DNA of 64,000 bases, taken from contig NZ_JAIQDE010000005.1 in the NCBI RefSeq assembly GCF_020037015.1, positions 124,001 to 188,000 on the forward strand, read 5' to 3'. This stretch comes from Corallococcus sp. AS-1-6. GTDB taxonomy: Bacteria > Myxococcota > Myxococcia > Myxococcales > Myxococcaceae. A program made the translations under genes and the position numbers. Below, piece by piece: positions 18,801 to 26,657 of the stretch (positions are counted from its first letter, which is position 1; the number at the start of each line of letters is the position of its first letter). The notes below the pieces were generated by a model, which had not been told where the DNA came from, did not search any database, and was given only the letters and a program-made list of their open reading frames with translations.

Positions 18801-18903
18801 GCGGCGGCGACGCGTGCAGCAGCGCGGCCTCCTGCGCGTGGACGGGGGCCGCGGCGAACACCACGGCACAGAGCATGAGCGTGCGAGGAAGAACGGTCTG
18901 CAA
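15814..18903 (-). CDS. TonB-dependent outer-membrane receptor with long low-complexity linker
   Basis: A 1029-residue receptor. Order: signal peptide 1-23 (cleavage near VHAQ), a beta-rich domain of about 100 residues (LQLDATLVDGGKVLELFVRY), a linker of about 200 residues rich in Asp, Ser, Arg, Thr, Gly and Ala, the plug (VADVLDVVPGVSVSRD, IRGLRNDAEVLFLLDG, IEVIRGPGSAVYGAGAFQG), and the barrel ending in a C-terminal aromatic residue (LRAFY). Plug and barrel resemble siderophore, haem or vitamin receptors; the substrate cannot be read from sequence. The linker replaces the short usual N terminus and is unusual. A coupled lipoprotein follows, and a ChaN-like gene is divergent, 112 bases away. 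Confidence 0.9.
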   Translation of the reverse strand: MQTVLPRTLMLCAVVFAAAPVHAQEAALLHASPPRAEARQPLQLDATLVDGGKVLELFVRYRGPGEPYVQVPMERQYGDLYRAVIPAEHMVPPGVEYFVEAAMLDGARTPLFMSALRPARVMVGTQAPEPPPVRAPPGRKGTRDTPRSAPDIDAFAPPSGAGEDDGAAGAPPPSAGRPDGTGARAGTADARTSTRADSADSRPTASDPRASGAPSGTDPRASSRTDGTDSRTSTRTDGTDSRASSRTNSPASPSARMDGSRAPVHADASDSRAPARAADSDSRTPGRAGNGDSRASNASDDAMAALNADLPPEPRSDTRASASSHSAMDDDLALYSAEDVLAVTTLQEEAVRTVPAIGASFNRSQMIALGARTVADVLDVVPGVSVSRDVQGFHRTAIRGLRNDAEVLFLLDGHRLNNFFDGKALMNLPVENLERIEVIRGPGSAVYGAGAFQGVVNLVTHHADGVRGAITTGGVPRDDGRLALATDGHLSAAHTTGDLRLFADLDLWTQEGDSLLIAHDALDDEAVAQGLRDVDQPAGRTRDGRFLVNAGGGVSYGLDSAGRLGVTARYLSEKRDALIGLFDTVGNDSRLSWDVLLADLTWERPLSDSGQVRARLGFDQQSTDRRFQLTPLAFRTGDGVDRLFPDGLQEQTQVTVRTVTASVDADLALAKENHLTLGFVAEQQSLSRYDYTTNYTLDGRLRPSPAAPEGLVDLTKGAASRRLNLGLSAQDQWTVLSALTLTFGLRLDAIQLPDAEASGTLDASKMLVRINPRVGLVIAASDALVLKALYGRAFRAPTPQELVERIPDTDYNQGRFEGNPLLKPTTVDTFELGMDLVQAAGDTRVRVRANAFLQNFASPITPVDTSGNIVPLRNRELGVRVYGVEAEARLEASKRAVAWVNASLSRAQDLEVPEQSRLLTDVPQARFNAGVSMPLGDWVNLDVVVRSGAERRNNNRSTLELIRRYEIPAYSLITAQLRTEPIWEHFEVTLFAQNLFDHDLRDDVPRPDRVTGLLPREGVSGYLTLRAFY
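17950..18480 (-). repeat. Degenerate repeats encoding Ser/Thr/Asp/Arg linker
   Basis: Inside the receptor gene the coding sequence repeats a unit of about 45 bases or less whose translation varies around TDGTDSRTSTR / TDGTDSRASSR / ADSDSRTPGR. The best-preserved copies are around 18180-18260. The repeats are imperfect and in frame, and the region spans roughly 180-200 codons. They are probably expanded by replication slippage or recombination, so length may vary between strains. Confidence 0.75.
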
Positions 18904-19015
18904 GATTGACGACGATGGTCCGTTGCAGGGCCATGCGAGTCAAGCAAGCCACCCGCCCGCGTCCCGCTGATTTTTTGCCGCCTCCACGAGCGCATGCGAC
19001 GGTGCCTCTCGCTCC

Positions 19016-20575
19016 ATGCGCGCGTCGCTTGCCCTTCACCTCGCCCTCTTCCGCCGTCAACGCGCCCAGATCGCCCGGGTGGTCGAAGGCCGCACCGAAG
19101 CCTTCCGCGCCTACGAGGCCCGCTACCGCCGGCGCACGAGCACCTATCAGCGCCTGGTCCCCCTGACCCACGTGCACCAGCGCATCGCGGCGTCGGACCT
19201 CGTCTACGTCGGCGACTACCACACGCTGCCGCTCGCCCAGCAGACCTACCTGGACCTCGCCGAGCGCGCCCTCGCCTCCGGCCGCCGCGTCGTGCTGGCG
19301 CTCGAGTGCGTGGAGGGCCGTCATCAGGCCGCGCTCGACGCGTACCTCGCGGGGCGCCTGCCCGAGCGCACCCTGATGTCCCGGCTGGGCCACGGCCCCA
19401 CCCCGGGCCCGGGTCCCGGCGCCGGCATCCGCGCCGTGCTGGCCTTCGCGAAGCGCCTCAAGCTCCAGGTGGCCGCCATCGACCGGAGGGCGCAGGGAGA
19501 GCGCTCGCTCGCGCTGCGAGACGCCTTCGCCGCGGAGCGCATCGCCCACGTGGCCCGCGCGGAGGACGTCCCGCTGGTGATGGTGCTGGTGGGACAGTTC
19601 CACGCCGCGCCCTGCCACCTGCCCGCGCAGGTGGAGCGCGCGCTGGGAGACGCCCATCCGCGCCGAGGCCTCGTCGTGTACCAGAACGCCGAAGGCCTCT
19701 GGTGGCGCCTCGCGCGCGAGGGCCGGCTGGGCGGCGCGGAGGCCGTGGAGCTGGCGGACGGCGCGCTGTGCCTGATGAACGCGTCCCCCGTCCTCTGCCA
19801 GCAGAGCTTCCTGGACTACCTGGAGGCCGAAGGCGACGACGCGCCCCTCCTGGACCGCAGCGCCGCGGAGCGCTTCCGGGACATGGCGGAGCTCATCGGC
19901 GGGCTCGCGGGCGTGTCCGTGGGCCGCGAGCTGGACTCGGTGGAGGTGACCACGGCGGCGGACGGCGACGTGCTCGCCCGCATCCGCCGCAGGGGCCGCT
20001 TCACGCAGGCGGAGCTGTCCCAACTGCGCAAGCACATCCTGTCGCGTGAGAGCGGCTACATCCCGCGCGCGCGCACGGCGTACCTCGCGTCCCTGTCCCT
20101 CAACCACGCCGCGGAGGAGGCCGCCCACTTCGTGCGCCACTGCGCCGTGGGCGACGCCATGGACGCACCGCGCGGCGCCTCCGAGGCCTTCTACGCGCGC
20201 TGCATGGAAGAGGCCCTGGGCTTCTTCGGCTCCAAGCTGATCAACCCGCGCCGCACCTGCCCCAACGTCACGGAGTGGGCCAGGCGCTTCGGCGAGGCCC
20301 GGGGCCTGGAGCGGCAGATCGCCGCCTTCGTGCTCGCGCACAAGGCCACGGAGTCCGAGGCCCCCGACGAGGCCGTGAAGCTCCTCCCCCTGCGCCGCGA
20401 CCGCCTGTTCCACGGCGTCAGCCACGCGCTCGGCTACCTCCTGGGGGACAGCCTCTACCGCGCCTTCGACGCCGGACAGGTGGACACCGCCGACATCCGC
20501 GCCCTCTTCCGCGACCCGCTCGTGGATCCGCGCGGCGCCTACCTCGCGTGGGCCGCGCGCCTGCGCGGTCTGTAG
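19016..20575 (+). CDS. ChaN-like (Tiki/EreA superfamily) protein
   Basis: A 519-residue protein whose residues of about 50-300 resemble the ChaN fold: LVYVGDYHTLPLAQQTYL matches the strand with the paired His/acidic metal or haem ligands, and VVLALECVEGRHQAALDAYLAG and VLVGQFHAAPCHLP follow the same pattern. ChaN proteins bind haem and are linked to iron uptake, which would suit the divergent TonB receptor; that link is inference. The C-terminal 220 residues (from about SREsGYIPRA) are not recognised. No signal peptide or lipobox is seen, so it is probably cytoplasmic, unlike Campylobacter ChaN. No clear ribosome site precedes the ATG. Confidence 0.6.
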   Translation: MRASLALHLALFRRQRAQIARVVEGRTEAFRAYEARYRRRTSTYQRLVPLTHVHQRIAASDLVYVGDYHTLPLAQQTYLDLAERALASGRRVVLALECVEGRHQAALDAYLAGRLPERTLMSRLGHGPTPGPGPGAGIRAVLAFAKRLKLQVAAIDRRAQGERSLALRDAFAAERIAHVARAEDVPLVMVLVGQFHAAPCHLPAQVERALGDAHPRRGLVVYQNAEGLWWRLAREGRLGGAEAVELADGALCLMNASPVLCQQSFLDYLEAEGDDAPLLDRSAAERFRDMAELIGGLAGVSVGRELDSVEVTTAADGDVLARIRRRGRFTQAELSQLRKHILSRESGYIPRARTAYLASLSLNHAAEEAAHFVRHCAVGDAMDAPRGASEAFYARCMEEALGFFGSKLINPRRTCPNVTEWARRFGEARGLERQIAAFVLAHKATESEAPDEAVKLLPLRRDRLFHGVSHALGYLLGDSLYRAFDAGQVDTADIRALFRDPLVDPRGAYLAWAARLRGL

Positions 20576-20635
20576 GTCCGTGGTCGCGGCGACCCAGATG
20601 AATCCCGCGCCGGCTTGAAGCTACATTCCGGCGGT

Positions 20636-21313
20636 ATGAATCCCTCTCCTCGTCCGCTCACGGGCATGGTGTCCGCGGTCCTCCTGTCCCTCGCCGTGGG
20701 CCTCGTGCTGCCCGGGTGCTTCCCCACGCAGGGCGCCTGCGTCCATGGCTCGTCCATCTACTTCTGCAATGAGGACACCGAAGGCGAGTGCCGCGACTTC
20801 TGGTGCGACGGCTGGGACTACTGCGGCTACTTCGACGGCGACTCGTGCGAGGACGTGGGCTTCGCTGACGGCGAGGTGGCGCTGAACAGCTTCTCCGAGC
20901 CGAGGACGCCGGAGTGGAGCTGGGGAACGCCCTCCGGAGGTGGCGGCGGAGGGGGTGGCGGCGGCGGCAGCGGCGCGTGCGCCTACTACGACGGGAGCCT
21001 GAACCGCGTGCTCTGTGAGCAGCGCACCAGCGCGTCCAGTTGTTCGGGCAAGTGGATGGGCAGCAACACCACCTGCTCCGGCATGAAGTGCACGAGCAAC
21101 ACCGACCCCAACACCTGCACCGTGTCGGGCGGAAGCTCGGGCGGCACCTGCACGCCCACCTACCAGGGCCCCACCGGCGACGCGCAGGTCTATACCCAGT
21201 GCGCGTCCGTGTGGAACTACCGCTGCCAGCAGAAGAACGACAGCGCCGCGGACCAGAACTGCCTCGTCTACGACTCGCTCGAGGCGACGGTGGACTGCCC
21301 GTACTGCCCTTGA
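20636..21313 (+). CDS. Cys-rich lipoprotein with poly-Gly linker
   Basis: A 225-residue lipoprotein (signal ending VLPGC) of unknown function. The mature protein has two Cys-rich modules of about 60 and 110 residues, the first with patterns such as CRDFWCDGWDYCGYF. A run of eleven glycines encoded at about 20938-20969 joins them. The many even-spaced Cys suggest disulfides outside the cytoplasm. The ATG in MNPSPRPLTG is chosen over an in-frame TTG seven codons earlier because it sits directly before the signal peptide. Probably a surface protein; no family recognised. Confidence 0.65.
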   Translation: MNPSPRPLTGMVSAVLLSLAVGLVLPGCFPTQGACVHGSSIYFCNEDTEGECRDFWCDGWDYCGYFDGDSCEDVGFADGEVALNSFSEPRTPEWSWGTPSGGGGGGGGGGGSGACAYYDGSLNRVLCEQRTSASSCSGKWMGSNTTCSGMKCTSNTDPNTCTVSGGSSGGTCTPTYQGPTGDAQVYTQCASVWNYRCQQKNDSAADQNCLVYDSLEATVDCPYCP

Positions 21314-21323
21314 GCCGGAGACC

Positions 21324-21349
21324 GGCGGGCCGCGAATGAGCGGCCCACC
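21324..21349. terminator. Bidirectional hairpin between convergent genes
   Basis: GGGCCGC (21327-21333) and GCGGCCC (21340-21346) enclose a six-base loop, extended by a further CGG/CCG across one mismatch. It lies in the 58-base gap between the Cys-rich lipoprotein gene and the leftward Kbp-like gene. There is no T run on either side, so its efficiency as a terminator is uncertain. Confidence 0.5.
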
Positions 21350-21371
21350 GGACGCAGGAAGCGCTGGAGGC

Positions 21372-21767
21372 TCAGGCGCGGTTGGCGATGGTCTTCGGCG
21401 GCAGCTTGAGGACCTGGCCCACCTTGATGTGGTCCGGGTCCTTGAGCTGATCCTTGTTGGCCTCGAAGATCTTCGTGTACAGCTTCATGTCGCCGTAGAT
21501 GTCCCGGGCCAGCTTGCTGAGCGTGTCGCCGGACTTCACGGTGTGCAGGCCGTAGGGCTCGGCGTGGGTCACGGTGAGCATGACCATGATCTCGTCGTTC
21601 CACTTCGGGTGCTTCGCCTTGATCTGATCCCACATGCGATCGCGGTCGAAGGCGTGGTCGACGCTGCCCTTGATGACGAGCTTGCCGTTCTCCTCGCGCG
21701 TTTCGATCTTCGCGCCCACGTTCTTCGCCACGTCCAGCACGTCCTGGTAGTCGTTCTGCAAGGCCAT
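21372..21767 (-). CDS. BON/LysM-domain protein (Kbp/YgaU-like)
   Basis: A 131-residue soluble protein with a BON-like N-terminal half (VLDVAKNVGAKI, KLVIKGSVDHAFDRDRMWDQI) and a C-terminal LysM domain (HTVKSGDTLSKLARDIYG, KIFEANKDQLKDPDHIKVGQVLKLP). This order and size match E. coli Kbp (YgaU), a cytoplasmic potassium-binding protein. No signal peptide is seen, which also fits. The start ATG has a good AGGAG site (CAGGAGGACACGG) before it. The potassium role here is by analogy only. Confidence 0.8.
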   Translation of the reverse strand: MALQNDYQDVLDVAKNVGAKIETREENGKLVIKGSVDHAFDRDRMWDQIKAKHPKWNDEIMVMLTVTHAEPYGLHTVKSGDTLSKLARDIYGDMKLYTKIFEANKDQLKDPDHIKVGQVLKLPPKTIANRA

Positions 21768-21876
21768 CCGTGTCCTCCTGTCGTGAGGGCGCGAACTCAA
21801 GCATCCCGCCCCATGGGCATGACGGGCCGCCGGGCCAGGCGTGAACGAAGCTCAACACTGCGTCAGCAGGAGCTGT

Positions 21877-22821
21877 TCAGAGCACCACGTCCGCGCCGGG
21901 CTCCGGTTCGACGTTCAGCGACTCGGGCGGTGCGAAGGTGCCGTCCGGCCGCAGCTCGCGCAGGACCTCCTCGCGGCTCAGGCGCACCTCGCGGATGGTG
22001 CCATCCGGAGACAGCGCGTAGACGCGGTCCTGGTCCGCCCCGCCCACGAAGAGGCCGCCCAGCGCGGGATAGAGCATCACCAGCGCGAGCTCCGTCTCCA
22101 GCGGCCCCGGGAAGAGCACGTGCGCGTGCGCGGAGAACTGGGGCCGCTCGCCGTCCGCGTCCGGCGCGATGGACACGGGGATGAGCCCCTGGTGCAGGGG
22201 CAGCTCCTGGAGCTTCTGGCGGCCGTCCTTGCTGAACTTGAAGCGGAAGTCGCCGCCCAGCAGGTACAGGTTCGAGTCGTCGAAGCCCTGGAGTACGTAG
22301 ACGGTGATGCCGTCGCCCTCCTCCACCACGACGGGGTTGAGCTGCTTGCGGCCGTGCACCTGGAAGACGCGCTCACAGGCGGCGCTCACGGCGCGGGCCA
22401 GGGCGTCCATGCCCTCGGGCAGGGACTCGACGGGGAAGTCCTCCATCTCACCGGAGAACTCGATGGGCGCGCGGTACGCGTACGCGGGGACGAACACGTC
22501 CTCCGGATTGAAGCGGCCGAAGACGGAGTACCAGGCGTTGCCGCGCGGCACGGTGAAGAACCAGTTCATCCGCGCGCGGTCCAGGTCCGGACGCGCGAGC
22601 AGCAGGTCCGTGGCGCTGATGGCGCCCTTCTCCGATTCAACGATGTACAGCGCGCGCTTCTGCACGCGCTGGAGTTCCTCGTCCGACACCAGCACCGCCG
22701 GGGACTCCGCCGCGTCCGGCGCGTCCACCGGGGCCTGCGCCGCCGCGTCCGGCGTCGCGCGGGAGTGCGCGCGGCAACCGGCGGTCAGGACGACGAGGGC
22801 GACGAGGAGACTGCGAACCAT
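21877..22821 (-). CDS. Lipoprotein of unknown function
   Basis: A 314-residue lipoprotein: MVRSLLVALVVLTAGC gives a clear signal and lipobox. It is followed by an Ala/Pro/Asp-rich tether of about 35 residues and a folded domain from about SDEELQRVQKRAL to the C terminus. Features include WFFTVPRGNAWYSVFGRFNPEDVFVP and LYLLGGDFRFKFSKDGRQKLQELPLHQGL. No family was recognised. The ATG at 22821 is preferred over the upstream extension because it begins the signal peptide. It lies 72 bases downstream of the small exported protein and may share its transcript. Confidence 0.65.
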   Translation of the reverse strand: MVRSLLVALVVLTAGCRAHSRATPDAAAQAPVDAPDAAESPAVLVSDEELQRVQKRALYIVESEKGAISATDLLLARPDLDRARMNWFFTVPRGNAWYSVFGRFNPEDVFVPAYAYRAPIEFSGEMEDFPVESLPEGMDALARAVSAACERVFQVHGRKQLNPVVVEEGDGITVYVLQGFDDSNLYLLGGDFRFKFSKDGRQKLQELPLHQGLIPVSIAPDADGERPQFSAHAHVLFPGPLETELALVMLYPALGGLFVGGADQDRVYALSPDGTIREVRLSREEVLRELRPDGTFAPPESLNVEPEPGADVVL

Positions 22822-22893
22822 GGGGACTCCCGCGGACGAAAGGGCCCGGTCAGTCTGTGCCGGCCGGGGCCTCCGCGTCACGTCCCCCACGCA

Positions 22894-23280
22894 TCAGGCG
22901 CCCTGCTGCGTGGGCGCCAGCGCCGCCTTGATCTTCTCCCGCAGGGCCTTGCGGCGCTCCTTGAACTGCGCGCGGGTGGCCTCGTCCACCTGGCCGTTGC
23001 TGGAGGCGCGCGCGGCCTTCATCTCCTCGTGGAGCTGCTTCGCCTCCGCCTTGAAGCTGTCGGCCTGGGCCTGGCTCAGGCGCCCTTCGGCGACCTGCTT
23101 GTCCAGCCGGTGCTCCATGCGGCCGAACTTGTGGCCCCCGCCGCCGTGCTTGCCCCGGCGCCCCTCGCACTGGCCGGCCTGGGCGTTGGCGTCGGACGGC
23201 GCGGCCGTCTGGGCGAGCACGGGGACGGCGAGGAGCAGCGTGGCGACGGCGGTACCGCGAAGCATGGACTTGAGCGACAT
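22894..23280 (-). CDS. Small exported helical protein
   Basis: A 128-residue protein with a signal peptide (cleavage near VLAQTAAP), a basic Gly/His stretch (RRGKHGGGGHKFGRMEH) and then two or three charged amphipathic helices (LDKQVAEGRLSQAQADSFKAEAKQLHEEM and the KERRKALREKIKAAL segment). The helical hairpin with QADSF-type spacing recalls Spy/CpxP-like periplasmic proteins, but no LTxxQ box is present. The His-rich segment might bind metal. The role is unknown. Confidence 0.6.
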   Translation of the reverse strand: MSLKSMLRGTAVATLLLAVPVLAQTAAPSDANAQAGQCEGRRGKHGGGGHKFGRMEHRLDKQVAEGRLSQAQADSFKAEAKQLHEEMKAARASSNGQVDEATRAQFKERRKALREKIKAALAPTQQGA

Positions 23281-23407
23281 GGTGTGTGGACTCCGGGTTC
23301 AGGTCAAAACGCGCCGGGAGCAGCCGTGCAGCCTGCTTCCCGTCGCGCCCTGACACCCAAAACCCCGGAGCCCGCCGAAGGTTAAATCGCCTCCGGCGAG
23401 CCGCCGG

Positions 23408-23959
23408 CTACTGGCAGTCAGACATGCTGTAGGTGAAGTCCTGGCGCGGCGTGTGGCCCGGGTCCTGGTTGATGGCCGCGATGCTCAGGTCCGTGTACGA
23501 CACCGTCTGCGTGCCGCCGATGACCATCTGCGTGCGCTGCACGCGCGTGGTGGACAGCACCACCTTGCCCGTCGTGCCGTTGGACTCGATGCGGAAGCAG
23601 TTCAGGATGCGCGGGTCCACCGTGGAGCGGTTGCAGCGCGTGTACTGCCCCAGCACCGTGCGCTGCTCGTACGTGCAGCGGCAGTCCCAGGGGTCGTAGG
23701 CCTCCGTCACCGTGGCCGCCTCGTAGCCCGTGGCCGTCTGGACCACCTCCAGGTAGCTGCCGTCCTGCGGCTGCGTGCAGCGCAGCACCGTGTCACCCAC
23801 CGCGCCCTGCTTCACCTCCGCCAGCGAGGGCTCCACCGCCACCTGGGCGCCCGCCTCGATGGCGTTCAGCGGATCCCGCGAGCCCGCGCCCTCACAGCCC
23901 AGGCCCAGCAGCGAAACACCCATCATCACGACCGCGGAAAGACGCAGCGACACCTTCAT
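23408..23959 (-). CDS. Lipoprotein of unknown function
   Basis: A 183-residue lipoprotein with signal MKVSLRLSAVVMMGVSLLGLGC. The mature part has about six Cys besides the lipidated one (VLRCTQPQ, PWDCRCTYEQ, YTRCNRST, LNCFRIES and a terminal SDCQ), pointing to a disulfide-bonded small beta domain. No family was recognised. It is separated by about 130 bases from the downstream exported protein and by 91 bases from the methyltransferase gene, all leftward. Confidence 0.65.
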   Translation of the reverse strand: MKVSLRLSAVVMMGVSLLGLGCEGAGSRDPLNAIEAGAQVAVEPSLAEVKQGAVGDTVLRCTQPQDGSYLEVVQTATGYEAATVTEAYDPWDCRCTYEQRTVLGQYTRCNRSTVDPRILNCFRIESNGTTGKVVLSTTRVQRTQMVIGGTQTVSYTDLSIAAINQDPGHTPRQDFTYSMSDCQ

Positions 23960-24050
23960 GGACGACTCCTACGAAAGGGGGGATGTCCGGGAGGACCCGG
24001 ACAGCTCACCTGTAGGCTTTCGCGGTGGCCCGGCGCAACGCCCTTCTGCG

Positions 24051-24845
24051 TCACGAACGCGATACGGGCTTGAGGGCCCGCGTGGCGATGAAGGTGGGCA
24101 GGAACGTGGAGAGCAGGTCCTTCTCCTCGTACTTGTCCTCGAAGAGGTTCGTGAGCACGAAGCCCGCCTCCATCTGGCCGCCCAGTTGGTCTTCCAGCGA
24201 GTGGCCCACGACCATGGGCTCGTCCTTGTCGGTGTAGCGGCGGCGCTCCTCGTCCGTGAGGCTGGTGAAGTCCGAGTACGGCATCGTGTACTTGAGCCGC
24301 ATCACGCCCTTCTCCTCCTCCACCGGGTCGAAGAGGTAGCGCACCGGGTTGCAGATGCCGGACAGGAGCACGCCGCCCGGACGCAGCACGCGGAAGGCCT
24401 CGCGCCACACCGGCAAAATCTCCTCCGCGAAGCAGTTGGAGCACGGGTGGAAGATGAGGTCGAAGCTCCCGTCGGCGAGCGCGGACAGGTCGCGCATGTC
24501 GCCCTCCACGTACCGGAGCGACAGGCCCTCGCGCTCGGCCACCTTGCGGTCCTGCGCCAACTGCGCGGGCGAGTTGTCGAACACGGTGACGTTCGCGCCC
24601 GCCGCCGCGAGCACCGGGCACTGCTGGCCGCCCGCGCTCGCCAGGCCCAGCACGTCCCGGCCCTTCAGGTCTCCGAACCACGCGCGCGGCACGGGCTTCG
24701 TCGGCGTGAGCACCACGCTCCAGTCGCCCCGCCGCGCGGCGGCGATGACCTCCGGGGACACCGGCAACGTCCACCGGTTGCCCCGCCCCACCTCGCCGTT
24801 CCACGCCTCGCGGTTGTACGTCCGCACATCCAGCTCAGTCTTCAT
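24051..24845 (-). CDS. Class I SAM-dependent methyltransferase
   Basis: A 264-residue Rossmann methyltransferase. Motif I is DVLGLASAGGQQCPVLAA, the acidic end of strand 2 is VTVFDNSPAQL, and the post-I region EGDMRDLSALADGSFDLIF plus FRVLRPGGVLLSG match UbiE/YcgJ-type small-molecule methyltransferases. The GxGxG loop is degenerate (ASAGGQ), as in several members. The ATG at 24845 lies inside the end of the SDR gene (11-base overlap), so the two are cotranscribed. The substrate is unknown. Confidence 0.8.
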   Translation of the reverse strand: MKTELDVRTYNREAWNGEVGRGNRWTLPVSPEVIAAARRGDWSVVLTPTKPVPRAWFGDLKGRDVLGLASAGGQQCPVLAAAGANVTVFDNSPAQLAQDRKVAEREGLSLRYVEGDMRDLSALADGSFDLIFHPCSNCFAEEILPVWREAFRVLRPGGVLLSGICNPVRYLFDPVEEEKGVMRLKYTMPYSDFTSLTDEERRRYTDKDEPMVVGHSLEDQLGGQMEAGFVLTNLFEDKYEEKDLLSTFLPTFIATRALKPVSRS

Positions 24846-25611
24846 GCAGCACCCGTCCTTCCATGCCTCCGGCCACGGTGACGACCTCACCCGTCACGTG
24901 CCCGGAGATGCGATCCGACGCGAGCGTCACCACGACGCGCGCCACGTCCTCCGGCTGCCCCACCTTGCGCAGCGGCATGGTCCGCGTGACGCGGCCGACG
25001 AACTTCGGGTCCGTCAGCTTGTCGCGGTTGCGGCCCACCTCCGTCCAGCCCGGGCACACCACGTTGACGCGGCCCAGGGGCGCGATGCGGTGCAGCTCGT
25101 TCTTCAGGCTCTTCACGAAGCCCGCCGCCAGCGCGCCCTTCGCCGCCGCGTAGTCCGTGTGGCCCGCCTCACCGAAGAGGCCCGCCGTGGAGCTGATGAT
25201 GACGAGGCTGCCCGTGCCCGTGGTCTCCACGTGGCGCAGGAACGCGCGGCAGCTCAGGAACACGCTGTCCAGGTTCTGCGCCAGCGTGAGGCGCCAGCGC
25301 TCCAGCGACATCTTCCACAGCGGCTCGTCGGGCGCGGGATAGACGCCGGTGTTGCACACCAGCACGTCCAGCCGGCCCAGCGCCTTCACCGCCTGGGGCA
25401 CCAGCGCGTCCACGTCCGCCTCCACCGTGAGGTCCGCGCGCACAGCCGCGCCGCCCACCTCGCGCGCGAGCGCCGCCGCCTTCTCCTGACTGCGGTGGTA
25501 GTGCACCGCAACCTTCGAGCCCTCGCCCGCGAACGCCCGCACCAGCGCGGTGCCGATGCCGCCCGCGCCCCCCGTCACCAGCACGCCCTTGCCCTGCAGT
25601 CCCGTGTCCAT
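24835..25611 (-). CDS. SDR-family oxidoreductase
   Basis: A 258-residue classical short-chain dehydrogenase/reductase: cofactor loop VTGGAGGIG near residues 12-20, VCNTG (NNAG equivalent), catalytic Ser in IISSTAG and YxxxK in YAAAKGAL. The residues around HYHRSQEK after strand 2 favour NADPH and resemble the FabG-like group. It overlaps the methyltransferase gene and lies downstream of the lysine operon beyond that operon's terminator, so a link with lysine breakdown is not supported. Confidence 0.87.
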   Translation of the reverse strand: MDTGLQGKGVLVTGGAGGIGTALVRAFAGEGSKVAVHYHRSQEKAAALAREVGGAAVRADLTVEADVDALVPQAVKALGRLDVLVCNTGVYPAPDEPLWKMSLERWRLTLAQNLDSVFLSCRAFLRHVETTGTGSLVIISSTAGLFGEAGHTDYAAAKGALAAGFVKSLKNELHRIAPLGRVNVVCPGWTEVGRNRDKLTDPKFVGRVTRTMPLRKVGQPEDVARVVVTLASDRISGHVTGEVVTVAGGMEGRVLHED

Positions 25612-25760
25612 CGCTTCGCGGCTCCTCGTGGGCTCCCGTCAGCGCGGGAGGAATGCGCGGCATGATGCCCGAGCCGTCCGGTGCGGACAGCCGGGACGAC
25701 GGGGCGGTGTTGGGGATGCGCTGCGTGCCGGGCAGCGGGACGAAATGCGCGCCGGACTCC

Positions 25761-25800
25761 TGACAAACGAAGGCCCGGGGCGTCGTCCGCTCCCGGGCCT
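25761..25800 (-). terminator. Intrinsic terminator after the kam operon
   Basis: On the minus strand AGGCCCGGG, a 12-base loop, CCCGGGCCT, then TTCGTTTGTC. The arms (25771-25779 and 25792-25800) are perfect nine-base complements. It lies 30 bases after the kce stop and separates the lysine operon from the SDR-methyltransferase pair. Confidence 0.75.
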
Positions 25801-25829
25801 CGCTGGATGCCGGCTGGCGCCTGAAGGCC

Positions 25830-26657
25830 TCAGCCCAGGCGCAACAACTGCCGGGCCTGCTCGGGGGTGGCGAGCTCACGGCCGGCGGCACGGGCCCGCT
25901 TCGCGGCCTCCGCCACCAGCTCGAAGTTGCCCTTCGCGAGCACGCCCTTGGACAGGTAGATGTTGTCCTCCAGGCCCACGCGCGCGTTGCCGCCGCGCTT
26001 CGCGGCCTCCTCCACGAACGGGAGCTGCTGGCGCCCCACGCCCGCCACCGTCCAGGAGCTCCCCTCCGGCAGCGAGGCGATCATGAAGTCCAGCACCTCC
26101 GGCCGCGCCTGGAGCGTGCCCGGCACGCCCAGCACGAAGTCGAAGTGCGCCGGCAGCTCCACCAGCCCCTCCTTCGCCAGGTAGCGCGCCTCGTCGATCA
26201 TCCCGACGTCGAAGCACTCCAGCTCCGGCTTGAGGCCGATGCTCTTGATGCGCTTCGCGATGTCGCGCACCAGCGGCCGGGGATTCCAGAACACCTCTTC
26301 CCCGAAGTTCACCGTGCCCGTGGTGAGCGTGGCCATGTCCGGCTTGTCCGCGCCGGTGAGCGTGAGCCCGCCGCACCGCTCGTCCACGTCCATGCCCACC
26401 GCGCCGCCCGTGGACACCTGGACGAGGATGTCCGTGCGCTTGCGGATGGCGCGGATGGCCGCGCGGAACAGCTCCGCGTCCTGCGACGGCTTGCCCTCCG
26501 CCGTGCGCACGTGGATGTGCACCATCGCCGCGCCGGCTTCGCGGCACTTCGCCGCGTCTTCCGCGATCTCCTCCGCGGTGATGGGCAGGTACGGCGTCTG
26601 CTCGCGCGTCGTCTCCGCGCCCACCAGGGCGGCGGTGATGACCATGGGCTTGCTCAT
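25830..26657 (-). CDS. kce: 3-keto-5-aminohexanoate cleavage enzyme
   Basis: Condenses 5-amino-3-oxohexanoate with acetyl-CoA to give L-3-aminobutyryl-CoA and acetoacetate in lysine fermentation. The 275-residue TIM barrel carries the zinc HxH motif [16 protein letters not shown] (about residues 47-49) and the late acidic ligand in [14 protein letters not shown], both typical of the BKACE/Kce family. Members of this family vary in substrate, but direct linkage to kal, kamE and kamD supports Kce itself. The start ATG overlaps the kal stop by four bases. Confidence 0.92.
   Translation of the reverse strand: MSKPMVITAALVGAETTREQTPYLPITAEEIAEDAAKCREAGAAMVHIHVRTAEGKPSQDAELFRAAIRAIRKRTDILVQVSTGGAVGMDVDERCGGLTLTGADKPDMATLTTGTVNFGEEVFWNPRPLVRDIAKRIKSIGLKPELECFDVGMIDEARYLAKEGLVELPAHFDFVLGVPGTLQARPEVLDFMIASLPEGSSWTVAGVGRQQLPFVEEAAKRGGNARVGLEDNIYLSKGVLAKGNFELVAEAAKRARAAGRELATPEQARQLLRLG

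Noticed and set aside
24835-25611. SDR gene as a member of the lysine degradation pathway
   Set aside because: A strong terminator separates it from kce, the pathway's dehydrogenase (kdd) is encoded elsewhere in the window, and the SDR overlaps a methyltransferase gene instead.
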